Assembly (NCBI RefSeq): GCF_030646165.1
Contig: NZ_JAUTDO010000003.1
Span: forward strand, 434,001 to 498,000
Source: Conexibacter sp. CPCC 206217
GTDB taxonomy: Bacteria > Actinomycetota > Thermoleophilia > Solirubrobacterales > Solirubrobacteraceae
Length of the DNA stretch: 64,000 nt
Reading direction: 5' to 3'
The position numbers and the translations under genes were made by a program. The notes under the pieces were generated by a model. It searched no databases. It had not been told where the DNA came from and saw only the letters and a program-made list of their open reading frames with translations. Every line of letters starts with the position of its first letter. Positions within the stretch are counted from its first letter, which is position 1. This document shows, one piece after another, positions 15,071 through 23,098 of the stretch.

Positions 15071-17340
15071 GCACGACGCCGACCACCCCGAGCCACCACG
15101 TCGAGCTGCCGATCAGCGGGATGACGTGCGCCTCGTGCGCCAACCGGATCGAGCGCAAGCTGAACAAGCTCGACGGCGTCGCCGCCACGGTGAATTATGC
15201 GACGGAGAAGGCGACGGTCGACTACGACCCCGCGACCGTCGCGCCGCAGGACCTGCTCGACACGGTGGCGGCGGCCGGCTACAAGGCGAGACTGCCCCCG
15301 GCGCCGCGCGGGCCGGCAGCAGACCTGCGGTCCTCCCCCCGCCACGGCGCCGCCGAGGACGCGGAGCTGGACGAGACCGTCGAGCTGCGCAACCGCCTGC
15401 TGATCTCCGCCGTCCTCGCGCTGCCGGTCCTGCTGCTGTCGATGATCCCGGCGCTGCAGTTCGACGACTGGCAGTGGGCGGCGCTGACGCTCGCCTCGCC
15501 GGTCGTCGTGTGGGGCGCGTGGCCGTTTCACCGCGCGGCGTGGGTGAACCTGAAGCACGGCGCCGCGACGATGGACACGCTCGTCTCGGTCGGCGTGCTC
15601 GCCGCCTGGCTGTGGTCGCTCTACGCGCTGTTCATCGGCGAGGCCGGCATGACCGGGATGAGAATGACCTTCCAGCTGCTGCCGAGCTCCTCCGGCGACA
15701 GCGCTGAGCACATCTACCTCGAGACCGCGGCCGTGGTGACCGTCTTCATCCTCGCCGGCCGCTACTTCGAGGCGCGCGCGAAGCGGCGCGCCGGGGCGGC
15801 GCTGAGAGCGCTGCTGGAGCTGGGCGCGAAGGACGTCGCCCTGCTCGGTGACGACGGCGTCGAGCGCCGCGTGCCGATCGAGCAGCTCGCGCCCGGCGAC
15901 CGCTTCGTCGTGCGACCCGGCGAGAAGGTCGCGACCGACGGCGTCGTCGAGGACGGCAGCTCCGCGGTCGACCAGGCGCTGCTGACCGGCGAATCGGTGC
16001 CGGTCGAGAAGCGCCCCGGCGACGAGGTCGCCGGCGCGACCGTCAACGCCGGCGGTCGGCTGGTCGTGCGCGCGACGCGCGTCGGTGCAGACACCGCGCT
16101 GGCGCAGATCGCGCGCCTGGTCAGCGACGCGCAGTCGGGCAAGGCGCCGGTGCAACGGCTCGCGGACCGGATCTCCGGCGTCTTCGTGCCGATCGTGATC
16201 GCGCTGTCGGTCGCGACGCTCGGCTTCTGGCTCGGCGCGGGCGAGAGCGCGACGTTCGCGTTCACCGCCGCGGTCGCGGTCCTGATCATCGCCTGCCCCT
16301 GCGCGCTCGGTCTCGCGACCCCGACGGCGCTGCTCGTCGGGACCGGCCGGGGCGTCCAGCTCGGCCTGCTGATCAAGGGCCCGCAGGTGCTGGAGTCGAC
16401 CCGCACCGTCGACACGATCGTGCTCGACAAGACCGGGACGGTGACGAGCGGGCGGATGAGCTTGGTGGAGGTGATCGGCGAGCCCGACGCGCTCCTGATC
16501 GCGGGAGCGCTCGAAGATGCGTCCGAGCATCCGATCGCCCAGGCGATCGTGACGGCGGCACGCGAGCAGCTCGACGCCCTCCCACCCGTCGAGTCGTTCG
16601 CCAACCGCGAGGGGCTCGGCGTCGAGGGGGTCGTCGATGGGCATGCGGCGCTGGTCGGGCGCCCGGCGCTGATGCGCGAATGGAGCCTGACGCTGCCGCC
16701 GGAACTGGAGCGCGCGCGCGAGGCGGCCGAAGCGCAGGGCCGCACCGCCGTCGTCGCCGCGTGGGACGGCGAGGTGCGGGCGCTGCTGGTGGTCGCCGAC
16801 ACGGTCAAGCCCACGTCCGCAGCGGCGATCGCGCGACTGAAGGCGCTCGGTCTGCGACCGCTGCTGCTGACCGGCGACAACGCCGCGACCGCCGCCGCCG
16901 TCGCGGCCGAGGTGGGGATCGCGCGCGACGACGTGATCGCGGAGGTGCTGCCGTCGGACAAGGCGAGCGTCGTGCGGCGGTTGCAGGCGCAAGGCCGCGT
17001 CGTGGCGATGGTCGGAGACGGCGTCAACGACGCGCCCGCCCTCGCCCAGGCGGATCTCGGCCTGGCGATCGGAACCGGCACCGACGTGGCGATCGAGGCG
17101 TCGGACCTGACGCTCGTGAGCGGCGACCTGCGCGCCGCCGCCGACGCGATCCGCCTCTCGCGCGCGACGCTGCGCACGATCAAGCAGAACCTCGCGTGGG
17201 CGTTCGGCTACAACGTCGCCGCCCTCCCCCTCGCCGCCGCCGGCCTGCTCAACCCCCTCGTCGCCGGCGCCGCGATGGCGCTGTCGAGCGTCTCGGTCGT
17301 CGCCAACGCCCTGCGGTTGCGGCGCTTCAGAGCGGGCTGA
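15067..17340 (+). CDS. copA: Cu(I)-exporting P1B-type ATPase
   Basis: 757 residues. An N-terminal HMA domain with GMTCASC (about 19-25) is followed by eight predicted membrane helices. The actuator has [10 protein letters not shown], the transmembrane copper site is ACPCALG (about 409), and the phosphorylation motif is DKTGT (about 455). Next come the SEHP motif of the nucleotide domain, the hinge [11 protein letters not shown] (about 650), and NVAALPLAA and [16 protein letters not shown] in the last two helices, the YN...MxxSS-like pattern of P1B-1 pumps. It expels Cu(I) from the cytoplasm. Third gene of the CsoR-controlled operon, coupled by an ATGA overlap. Confidence 0.95.
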   Translation: MSTTPTTPSHHVELPISGMTCASCANRIERKLNKLDGVAATVNYATEKATVDYDPATVAPQDLLDTVAAAGYKARLPPAPRGPAADLRSSPRHGAAEDAELDETVELRNRLLISAVLALPVLLLSMIPALQFDDWQWAALTLASPVVVWGAWPFHRAAWVNLKHGAATMDTLVSVGVLAAWLWSLYALFIGEAGMTGMRMTFQLLPSSSGDSAEHIYLETAAVVTVFILAGRYFEARAKRRAGAALRALLELGAKDVALLGDDGVERRVPIEQLAPGDRFVVRPGEKVATDGVVEDGSSAVDQALLTGESVPVEKRPGDEVAGATVNAGGRLVVRATRVGADTALAQIARLVSDAQSGKAPVQRLADRISGVFVPIVIALSVATLGFWLGAGESATFAFTAAVAVLIIACPCALGLATPTALLVGTGRGVQLGLLIKGPQVLESTRTVDTIVLDKTGTVTSGRMSLVEVIGEPDALLIAGALEDASEHPIAQAIVTAAREQLDALPPVESFANREGLGVEGVVDGHAALVGRPALMREWSLTLPPELERAREAAEAQGRTAVVAAWDGEVRALLVVADTVKPTSAAAIARLKALGLRPLLLTGDNAATAAAVAAEVGIARDDVIAEVLPSDKASVVRRLQAQGRVVAMVGDGVNDAPALAQADLGLAIGTGTDVAIEASDLTLVSGDLRAAADAIRLSRATLRTIKQNLAWAFGYNVAALPLAAAGLLNPLVAGAAMALSSVSVVANALRLRRFRAG

Positions 17341-17346
17341 GCCGCG

Positions 17347-18012
17347 TCACGGCGCCCCGCGCGGCGTGCGCAGCCCTTCGCGGCGCAGCCAGGCGCGGTA
17401 GCCGTCGTGGGGCAGGTCGGCGAAGGTCGTCTCGACGATCAGCTCCTCCGGCGGCGTGCCCTCGGCGACGAAGCTGCAGGGCAGGCGCAGCTCCGGGTTG
17501 GGGTTCTCCCACCGTTCCAGACCGCCGAGCAGGACCTTCTCGTAGCGGGCGCCGAAGAGCGTCAGGTTGGTCGCGCCGTCGAGCGCGGCGCTCGGCGAGA
17601 GGACGCCGCGGTAGCCGGCGGCGCGCAGGTCGTCGCCGATCTTCTGGCAGGCGCCGTGGTCGCCGACCGCCGTGCGCGGGTTCAGGCCGCACGCGGCCCA
17701 GCGGTCGAACGTCGACAGGTCCGCGATCTCCGTCTCGCGCACGAACGCGAGCCACAGCCGCCGCCGGTACTGCGCCGCGCGCGTGCCGCCGCGGATCCGC
17801 TCGAAGCGGACCAGCTCCGCCCACGCGCCCATCGGCTCCAGCGCCAGGTACTGCGCGTAGCCCTCGCCGAGCCGGTGCCAACGTGCCGAACGCTGCGACG
17901 GCGTCGGCTCTCCGGCCGCGTGGTAGAGCGGCGGCCAGTCGGGCGCGACCTGGCGGAAGCAGTGCCAGCCGCCCGAGATCCGCTCCGGCGCGAGCTTCCA
18001 GCTGGGGCTCAC
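17347..18012 (-). CDS. RES-domain toxin
   Basis: 221 residues. The RES fold is indicated by WHCFRQVAPDWPPLYHAAGEP (N-terminal Arg region), SARWHRLGEGYAQYLALEP with a conserved Glu, LSPSAALDG with the Ser, and NLTLFG. RES toxins are ADP-ribosyltransferase-like proteins that deplete NAD+ or modify a target; the R-E-S residues form the active site. The GTG start lies 3 bases after the antitoxin stop, so the two are co-transcribed with the antitoxin first, the normal order of RES-Xre pairs. It ends 7 bases from copA (convergent). Confidence 0.78.
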   Translation of the reverse strand: MSPSWKLAPERISGGWHCFRQVAPDWPPLYHAAGEPTPSQRSARWHRLGEGYAQYLALEPMGAWAELVRFERIRGGTRAAQYRRRLWLAFVRETEIADLSTFDRWAACGLNPRTAVGDHGACQKIGDDLRAAGYRGVLSPSAALDGATNLTLFGARYEKVLLGGLERWENPNPELRLPCSFVAEGTPPEELIVETTFADLPHDGYRAWLRREGLRTPRGAP

Positions 18013-18015
18013 GCC

Positions 18016-18726
18016 TCAGCCCGCGAGCTGCCCGCGCGAGCCGCGCGCCAGCGCGACCAGCGGCGCGTGGGCGCTGGCGACGTCGCGCTCCAGCAGTTGC
18101 AGCGGCGTGCGGCCGTCGAGCTGGTCGCGTTCGGCGTCGAACCACAGCACGATCCCGAGCGGCGTCAGCGACGGCTGCAGGTAGCTGATCAGCTGGGCCA
18201 GCACGACGGCGCGCTCGCCGTTGCGCGTCACGGGGCGGCCGGCGCGCCAGGCGCCGATCGTCTTCGTCGAGACGCCGAAGAGGCGCGCCAGGTCGCCGGC
18301 CGGGATCCGCTCCAGCGTCGCGAGCACGTAGTCGACGGCGGCGCGCGGGTCGTCGAGCTGGTCGTGCAGCAGCCGCCGCTCGATCCGCGCGAGCACGTCG
18401 CGCATCATCATCTCGTGCAGCTCGATCTCGCCGTCGGCGTCGCGCACGTCCGGGTCCGCGTCGATCGCGCGGCGCAGGCCGACGAGGAACTCGAACAGCT
18501 TGCGCGCGTCGTAGTCCTCGGTGCCCTGCGGCAGCGCGACCGAGAGGCCGAGGACGGCATCTTCCAAGCGCTTGTAGCAATCCTGCCGCCAGGCCCGCAG
18601 CGTTTCGCGGTCGTCCTCGACGAAGACCGGCGCGGGCGGCGTGCGAACGGGTCCGATCAGCTCACGCACATGCTCCGCCTTGTGGCGGAGCATTCCCAGC
18701 TGGGGTGTGTCTGCCAGCGCGCTCAT
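18016..18726 (-). CDS. Xre/MbcA-type antitoxin partner of the RES toxin
   Basis: 236 residues, longer than the ~120-150 usual for RES antitoxins. An N-terminal helical extension (about 1-130) of unknown role precedes a helix-turn-helix (IPAGDLARLFGVSTKTIGAWRAG, two parts at about 140-162) and a C-terminal toxin-binding DUF2384-like region with IVLWFDAERDQLDGRTPLQ (about 192-210). It should neutralise the toxin and repress the pair. The GACTTC/GAAGTC dyad upstream is a likely operator. Start ATG 18726 has AGAGG at a fair distance. Confidence 0.75.
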   Translation of the reverse strand: MSALADTPQLGMLRHKAEHVRELIGPVRTPPAPVFVEDDRETLRAWRQDCYKRLEDAVLGLSVALPQGTEDYDARKLFEFLVGLRRAIDADPDVRDADGEIELHEMMMRDVLARIERRLLHDQLDDPRAAVDYVLATLERIPAGDLARLFGVSTKTIGAWRAGRPVTRNGERAVVLAQLISYLQPSLTPLGIVLWFDAERDQLDGRTPLQLLERDVASAHAPLVALARGSRGQLAG

Positions 18727-18745
18727 CCGGACCTCTGGTTCACGG

Positions 18746-18770
18746 GACTTCTAATCGAGTGCGAAGTCTA
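18746..18770 (-). promoter_or_regulatory. Operator and -10 region of the RES/Xre operon
   Basis: GACTTC (18746-18751) and GAAGTC (18763-18768) form a perfect dyad with an 11-base spacer. On the minus strand it overlaps TAGACT (18765-18770), a good -10. Transcription would start inside the dyad, fitting autorepression by the antitoxin. Confidence 0.55.
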
Positions 18771-18818
18771 GCGGACCCGTGGGGTCGACGTCTCACCCGG
18801 ACGGCGGGCTCGCGCCGA

Positions 18819-19013
18819 TCAGGACGCGGGCGCCTCGATATCGCGAGCGAGCGCGACCGCGGGCGTGACCCGGACCTCGCCGTCGCGCCCGAGCAGTCGG
18901 ACCACGAGCCCGGCCTCCACGAGCGCCTCGATGTCGTCTGCGAGTTGGCTCAGGTCGAGCGCTGAATCGTCGTTGCGCTGGCTCGGGAACCGCGGGTTGT
19001 TCTCATACAACAT
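18819..19013 (-). CDS. Small hypothetical protein
   Basis: 64 residues beginning MLYENNPRFPSQRNDDSAL. An AAGGAG ribosome site 11 bases upstream of ATG 19013 supports it; a TTG nine codons further up is the longer alternative. The pattern ALDLSQLADDIEALVEAGL followed by a short strand-turn-strand (VRLLGRDGEVRVTPAVAL) looks like the last helices and wing of a winged-helix fold, but I recognise no family. Divergent from the HARE-like gene. The evidence for expression is modest. Confidence 0.45.
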   Translation of the reverse strand: MLYENNPRFPSQRNDDSALDLSQLADDIEALVEAGLVVRLLGRDGEVRVTPAVALARDIEAPAS

Positions 19014-19287
19014 GGGCTGTAGCGCTCCTTCAGGCGGCAATGTAGGACGTGCAGGATCTCGCGGGCGTCGGACGGAACCGCGGTCCGACGATCGGCGTAT
19101 CGCTTGTCAACAGATCGCGTCGCCGCGTTTTCCCCGCTATTTGGGGAAAGCGCGAAAGTTTTCCACAGCTTGTGCACAGCGCCGGGTGCGGCGACGCACA
19201 CGGTTCGGCATGTAGAAGCGATCGCTGTAGGAGTTGTGAACAGGGCCGCCACGCGCGGGTCGGGCCGGACGCGATAGGAATCTGGCG
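19014..19287. other. Gene-poor region with palindrome and DnaA-box-like sites
   Basis: 274 bases, noticeably richer in A+T than its surroundings at 19095-19185. It holds TTTCCCC/GGGGAAA (19129-19135 with 19143-19149, 7-base loop). Immediately downstream are TTTTCCACA (19159-19167) and TTGTGCACA (19170-19178), both close to DnaA boxes. A 10-base palindrome AGCGATCGCT lies at 19217-19226. No dnaA, dnaN or gyrase genes are nearby, so it is not an obvious oriC. Confidence 0.45.
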
Positions 19288-19944
19288 GTGCCGACCAACG
19301 CCTCTCGCAGCAGCTCCTCCCGACTCGCCCGTGCCGCCGGTGCGGAGCGCATGGCGCTGCTGCGCGAGCGCGACAAGCTGACGCGCAGGCGCGACGCCGC
19401 AGCCGCCCAGTTGGCGGGGATAGAGGACCAGCTGTCCGACGTCGAGGAGCGGCTGGAGCTGATCGACAGGCTCGTGCCGGAGGCCGCCAACGTCCATCCG
19501 CTGCCGGCGCGGGGTGGCGGCGGTGGGGCAGGCGACGGGCTGAAGGGCTCGGCGATCCGGCGTGCCGCGATCGGCGTGCTGCTCGCACGTCCGGCCGGTC
19601 CGGCCGAGCCGATCCACTACAAGGACTGGTTCCGCGAGCTGGAGGCGGCCGGGCACCGCGTCGCCGGCAAGGACCCGCTCGCGGTCTTCCTCACGCAGAT
19701 CTCGCGCTCACCGGTCGTGCGCCGCACGACGGTCTCCGGGGTCTACGAGCTGGACCTCGACGCCCCCGCGCAGCTGCGCGCCCGCCTCGACCGGCTCCAC
19801 GCACGCCTCGCCGAGCAGTCGAGCGACCGCGCCGAGCGCGAGCGCGTGCTGGCCGAGCTGGCGGTCGCGGAGCGCGCACTCGACGAGGCCGAGCGGGCGC
19901 TGCCGCGGGGCGACGACGCGACGGACCGGCGCGCGACCGGCTGA
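19288..19944 (+). CDS. Coiled-coil protein with HARE-HTH-like domain
   Basis: 218 residues. Residues ~20-62 are a heptad-rich coiled coil (RERDKLTRRRDAAAAQLAG onward). The central part (about 88-150), with AIRRAAIGVLLARP, IHYKDWFRELEAAGHRVAGK, AVFLTQISRSPVVRR and GVYEL, matches the pattern of HARE-HTH / restriction-endonuclease-associated winged helices. A second helical, Arg/Glu-rich coil forms the C-terminus. A DNA-binding or nucleoid-associated role is plausible. GTG start; a TAGGAA box 7 bases upstream is a weak -10. No enzyme domain is present, and no restriction or methylase gene is adjacent. Confidence 0.6.
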   Translation: MPTNASRSSSSRLARAAGAERMALLRERDKLTRRRDAAAAQLAGIEDQLSDVEERLELIDRLVPEAANVHPLPARGGGGGAGDGLKGSAIRRAAIGVLLARPAGPAEPIHYKDWFRELEAAGHRVAGKDPLAVFLTQISRSPVVRRTTVSGVYELDLDAPAQLRARLDRLHARLAEQSSDRAERERVLAELAVAERALDEAERALPRGDDATDRRATG

Positions 19945-19970
19945 GCGGCGGCGCGGCGCGGCGACGAGCT

Positions 19971-20828
19971 TCAGCCGCGCGCGGCGGTGCGCATCACGTC
20001 GAGCGGAGCAGGCTTGCCGGTCCAGTGCTCGAAGCCGATCGCGCCCTGGCGGACGAGGATCTCGAGGCCGTCGACGGTCTCCACGCCGGCCGCGCGGGCG
20101 GCGGCGATCAGGTCGGTCGGCTGCGCGCCGTAGACGAAGTCGACGACGCAGCGGAACGCGCTGACGTCGGCGGCGCTGAGCGGGAGGTGGTCGAACTGGG
20201 TCTGCTCCGTGGCGAGGCCGACGGCGGTCGTGTTGAGGAGCAGGTCGATCGGAGCGACACGATCGGCTCCGCCGCCGCGCGGCGCGACATCGTCGATCGG
20301 GCCCAGCAACGCGGTGACGGCCTCGCCGTCCACGACCCGTCCTCCCAGCTCCGCCGTCAGCCGCTCGGCGCGCTCGCGCGTGCGGTTCCAGACGAGCACG
20401 TCCGCGGCGCCCGCGTCGAGCAGCGCCCACACCGCCGATCGGGCCGTGCCGCCCGCGCCGAGCACGAGCGCCGTCGCACCGGCGACGTCGAACGGGAGCG
20501 CCTCGACGACCGCGGGCGCGTCGGTGTTGTCGGCATGGATGCGGCCGCCGTCGAACGTCAGCGTGTTCGCGGCGCCGATCGCACGGGCGCGGTCGGTCGC
20601 CGAGTCGGCCAGTGCGAGCACCGCGTGCTTGTGCGGGATCGTCGCGTTGGCGCCGGTGAAGCCCGCGCCCTCCAGGCCGCGCACCGTCTCCTCCAGCAGC
20701 TCCGGCGGGACCGGCAGCAGCTGATAGGTCCACCCCTCCAGGCCGAGCGCCGCGTAGGCCGCCTCGTGCATCGCCGGCGAGCGGCTGTGACGCACCGGCC
20801 AGCCGAGCACTCCGCAGCGGCCGCCCAT
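19971..20828 (-). CDS. aroE: Shikimate dehydrogenase
   Basis: 285 residues. The N-terminal substrate domain contains GWPVRHSRSPAMHEAAY (Ser residues contacting shikimate), TGANATIPHK with the catalytic Lys, and the ADNTDA Asp. The Rossmann part has VLGAGGTARSAVWAL and VWNRT, the NADP-binding end of strand 2. It reduces 3-dehydroshikimate with NADPH. Last gene of the leftward alaS-ruvX-mltG-aroE run, 67 bases after mltG. In many actinobacteria aroE is followed by aroC; here they are 11.5 kb apart. Confidence 0.94.
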   Translation of the reverse strand: MGGRCGVLGWPVRHSRSPAMHEAAYAALGLEGWTYQLLPVPPELLEETVRGLEGAGFTGANATIPHKHAVLALADSATDRARAIGAANTLTFDGGRIHADNTDAPAVVEALPFDVAGATALVLGAGGTARSAVWALLDAGAADVLVWNRTRERAERLTAELGGRVVDGEAVTALLGPIDDVAPRGGGADRVAPIDLLLNTTAVGLATEQTQFDHLPLSAADVSAFRCVVDFVYGAQPTDLIAAARAAGVETVDGLEILVRQGAIGFEHWTGKPAPLDVMRTAARG

Positions 20829-20895
20829 CAGCGGCCTCCGGCGCGCCCGCGGCTGCCGCGGCCGCAGTGGCCGCCGCGCGCCGCCCCCGCCCTGC

Positions 20896-22665
20896 TCAGC
20901 ATCTCTGCGGCGACTTGCCGCCGGCTGCCGCGCGTGCCTGGTTGTACGTCGCCACGTCGGCCTGGAATCTCTCGAACGTGTCGGAGAAGGCGTGCTCGCC
21001 GCAGACGCCCGGCTTGACGACGTAGTAGAGCGCTCTGCTGTTGGCGGGGTGCGCGGCGGCTCTGATCGACGCGAGACCCGGGCTGCCGATCGGGCCCGGT
21101 GGCAGGCCCTGCTTCGTGCGCGTGTTGTACGGCGTGTCGGCGTCGAGGACCGACTGCTTCAGCGGGTTGACCCAGTCGTTCTGCTCGAACCGCAACGTCG
21201 CGTCGATGCCGAGCGGGATCCCGTCGCGCAGGCGGTTGTAGATGACCGCGGCGACAAGCGGGCGCTCGCGCGGGATGCTGACCTCGCGCTCGACCATCGC
21301 GGCGATCGTCAACACGTCGAACGCCGTCAGTCTCTTGCTCTTGGCGTAGCCGAGGTTGACCGTCGCGAAGTTCTGCTGGAACGCTCTCAGCTGGTCGTCG
21401 ACGAGCGTTCTGACGCTGCCGCCCTTCTTCACGTCATACGTCGCCGGGAACAGGAAGCCCTCCAGCGTCGCGTCTCTGGGCGCGCCGTATCTGGCCGGGT
21501 TCAGGCGCGCAGATCTGCGCGAGGCGGTCAGATAGTCGCCTCTGAGCCCCGCTCTTCTGGCGATCGCGACCGTCTCCTTGCGGCTGCGCCCCTCCGGGAT
21601 CGCGACCTTGACGACCGGCACCTGCGGCGCCTCTCTGATTTCCGTCAGCGCGTCGAGCGCGGCGCCGTAGCCCATGTCTCTTCTGAGTCTGTACGTGCCG
21701 GACTTGAGGTCGGAGCGCTTGCCGGAGACCGACGCGCGCAGCCCGAAGAAGAAGCTCGACGAAATCACGCCTCTGTCGGCCAACAGGTCGCCGATGTCGC
21801 CCGCGCTCGCCCCTCTCGGGATCGTCACGACGATCTGGCCCGATCCGTCGCCGCCGCCGAACGGCTGGAAGGTCGAGTTGACGAACCAGAGGAAGATCAG
21901 CACCAGCAGCACGACGACGAACGCGGCGATCCGCGGGCCGGCGCTGCGGCGCTTGCGCGCGCCGCCCGCGGCGACCTCGCCGGGCCGCTTGACACGCACC
22001 CGGCGGCCTCTGCGCGGGATGTCGCTGCGGCGATTGCCGCTGCCCGTCGGCCGGTGGATGTTCGGCAGGTGCGCGCGGCTGACTCTTCTGGTGCCGAGCG
22101 GCTCCTCGTGCTCCCCGGTCCCGGGATCGGCCGGCGACGGCGACGCGGGCGGAGGCGTCGACGCGGCGGGATCGAGCGGCGGCCCGTCGGCGACGGGATG
22201 CTCGTCGGTCCAGTCGCTCGTCACGTCGTGCAGCTGGGTGGCCTGCGGGTCATGCGCCGCGGGCGTCGGCTCAGCTGCAGGGTGCGCCTGGTGCTGCTCG
22301 TCGACCCATGCCTCGTTGACGTCCCACTGCTGGGTCTCCTGTGAGGAATCGGCAGACTCCTGCGGCGCGGGAGCGGCCGGTCTGGAAGCGGGCGGCTCCG
22401 GCTCGCGCGCGGGCGGCTGCGTGCTCTGCGCGGGCGGCTCCGGCTCGCCGGCCCTCGGTTGCGGCGCCCGCGGCTGCGGCTCGAGCGGCACGAACGGCTC
22501 GGGCTCGGGCGCAGCCGGCTCAGGCGCGGTCGCGGCCCGCTCGTGCGGCTCCAGCAGCTCGTCCGGTATCGGCTCGCCGGAGCGCTCGTAGCGGCGCCGC
22601 TCGCGTGCGCGTCGCGCCGCCTCGCGCTCCTCGGGGGTGCGCTCGCCGCCGCCGCGCGGGCTCAT
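20896..22665 (-). CDS. mltG: Endolytic murein transglycosylase MltG with long N-terminal extension
   Basis: 589 residues, much longer than the ~340 of E. coli MltG. Residues ~1-235 are a Pro/Glu/Ala-rich cytoplasmic extension, followed by one membrane helix (about 240-262). A LysM-like region with VTIPRGASAGDIGDLLADRG comes next, then the YceG catalytic domain with AAMVEREVSIP (catalytic Glu near 456) and NRLRDGIPLGIDATLRFEQND. It cleaves nascent glycan strands near the synthesis complex. The ATG overlaps the ruvX stop. Arginine is strikingly often AGA in this gene, in contrast to its neighbours. Confidence 0.92.
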   Translation of the reverse strand: MSPRGGGERTPEEREAARRARERRRYERSGEPIPDELLEPHERAATAPEPAAPEPEPFVPLEPQPRAPQPRAGEPEPPAQSTQPPAREPEPPASRPAAPAPQESADSSQETQQWDVNEAWVDEQHQAHPAAEPTPAAHDPQATQLHDVTSDWTDEHPVADGPPLDPAASTPPPASPSPADPGTGEHEEPLGTRRVSRAHLPNIHRPTGSGNRRSDIPRRGRRVRVKRPGEVAAGGARKRRSAGPRIAAFVVVLLVLIFLWFVNSTFQPFGGGDGSGQIVVTIPRGASAGDIGDLLADRGVISSSFFFGLRASVSGKRSDLKSGTYRLRRDMGYGAALDALTEIREAPQVPVVKVAIPEGRSRKETVAIARRAGLRGDYLTASRRSARLNPARYGAPRDATLEGFLFPATYDVKKGGSVRTLVDDQLRAFQQNFATVNLGYAKSKRLTAFDVLTIAAMVEREVSIPRERPLVAAVIYNRLRDGIPLGIDATLRFEQNDWVNPLKQSVLDADTPYNTRTKQGLPPGPIGSPGLASIRAAAHPANSRALYYVVKPGVCGEHAFSDTFERFQADVATYNQARAAAGGKSPQRC

Positions 22666-23078
22666 GCCTCGGCTCCGTTCTCGAACAGCGCGCGGTTGCG
22701 CGTCAGCCAGCCTTCGAGCAGCACGGCCGCGGCGCGCGAGTCCTCGCTCTCGCGCCCGCCGACGCTGGCCGCGATGACGGTCGTGAAACGCTCGTCGTAG
22801 AGGTCGATCGGGAGCTTCTCACCCAGCAGCTCGCGGAGTCTGACGACGAACTCGCGGACCTCCCGCGTCTGCGCCGTGTCGCTGCCGGAGAGGCCGAGCG
22901 GCAGCCCGACGACGATCCGATCGACCTCGCGCTGGCGCACGACCGCGGCCAGGCGCGCCATGCCCTTGCGCGTCCCGGGCCGCTCCACGTGGGCGATCGG
23001 GGTCGCGAGCGTGCCCGTCGGATCGCTGAGTGCGCAGCCGCAGCGGGCGCTGCCGTAGTCGAGCGCGAGCACGCGCAT
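22662..23078 (-). CDS. ruvX: Holliday-junction-resolvase-like RNase, RuvX/YqgF
   Basis: 138 residues from MRVLALDYGSARCG, the RNase-H fold with the first catalytic Asp. VVGLPLGLSGSDT (canonical VGLPLNMDGS) and DERFTT are typical, and SEDSRAAAVLLEGWL ends with the last acidic residue region. In bacteria YqgF/RuvX matures 16S rRNA; a junction-resolving role is debated. An in-frame ATG at 23099 overlaps the alaS stop (TGATG) and would add seven residues; ATG 23078 fits family alignments better, but coupling favours the longer form. The stop overlaps the mltG start. Confidence 0.9.
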   Translation of the reverse strand: MRVLALDYGSARCGCALSDPTGTLATPIAHVERPGTRKGMARLAAVVRQREVDRIVVGLPLGLSGSDTAQTREVREFVVRLRELLGEKLPIDLYDERFTTVIAASVGGRESEDSRAAAVLLEGWLTRNRALFENGAEA

Positions 23079-23098
23079 CAGCTTAGAGCCCGCCGCCA

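Noticed and set aside
19095-19230. Chromosomal origin of replication
   Set aside because: Only two DnaA-box-like nonamers, and no dnaA, dnaN, gyrB, rpmH or parAB genes nearby.
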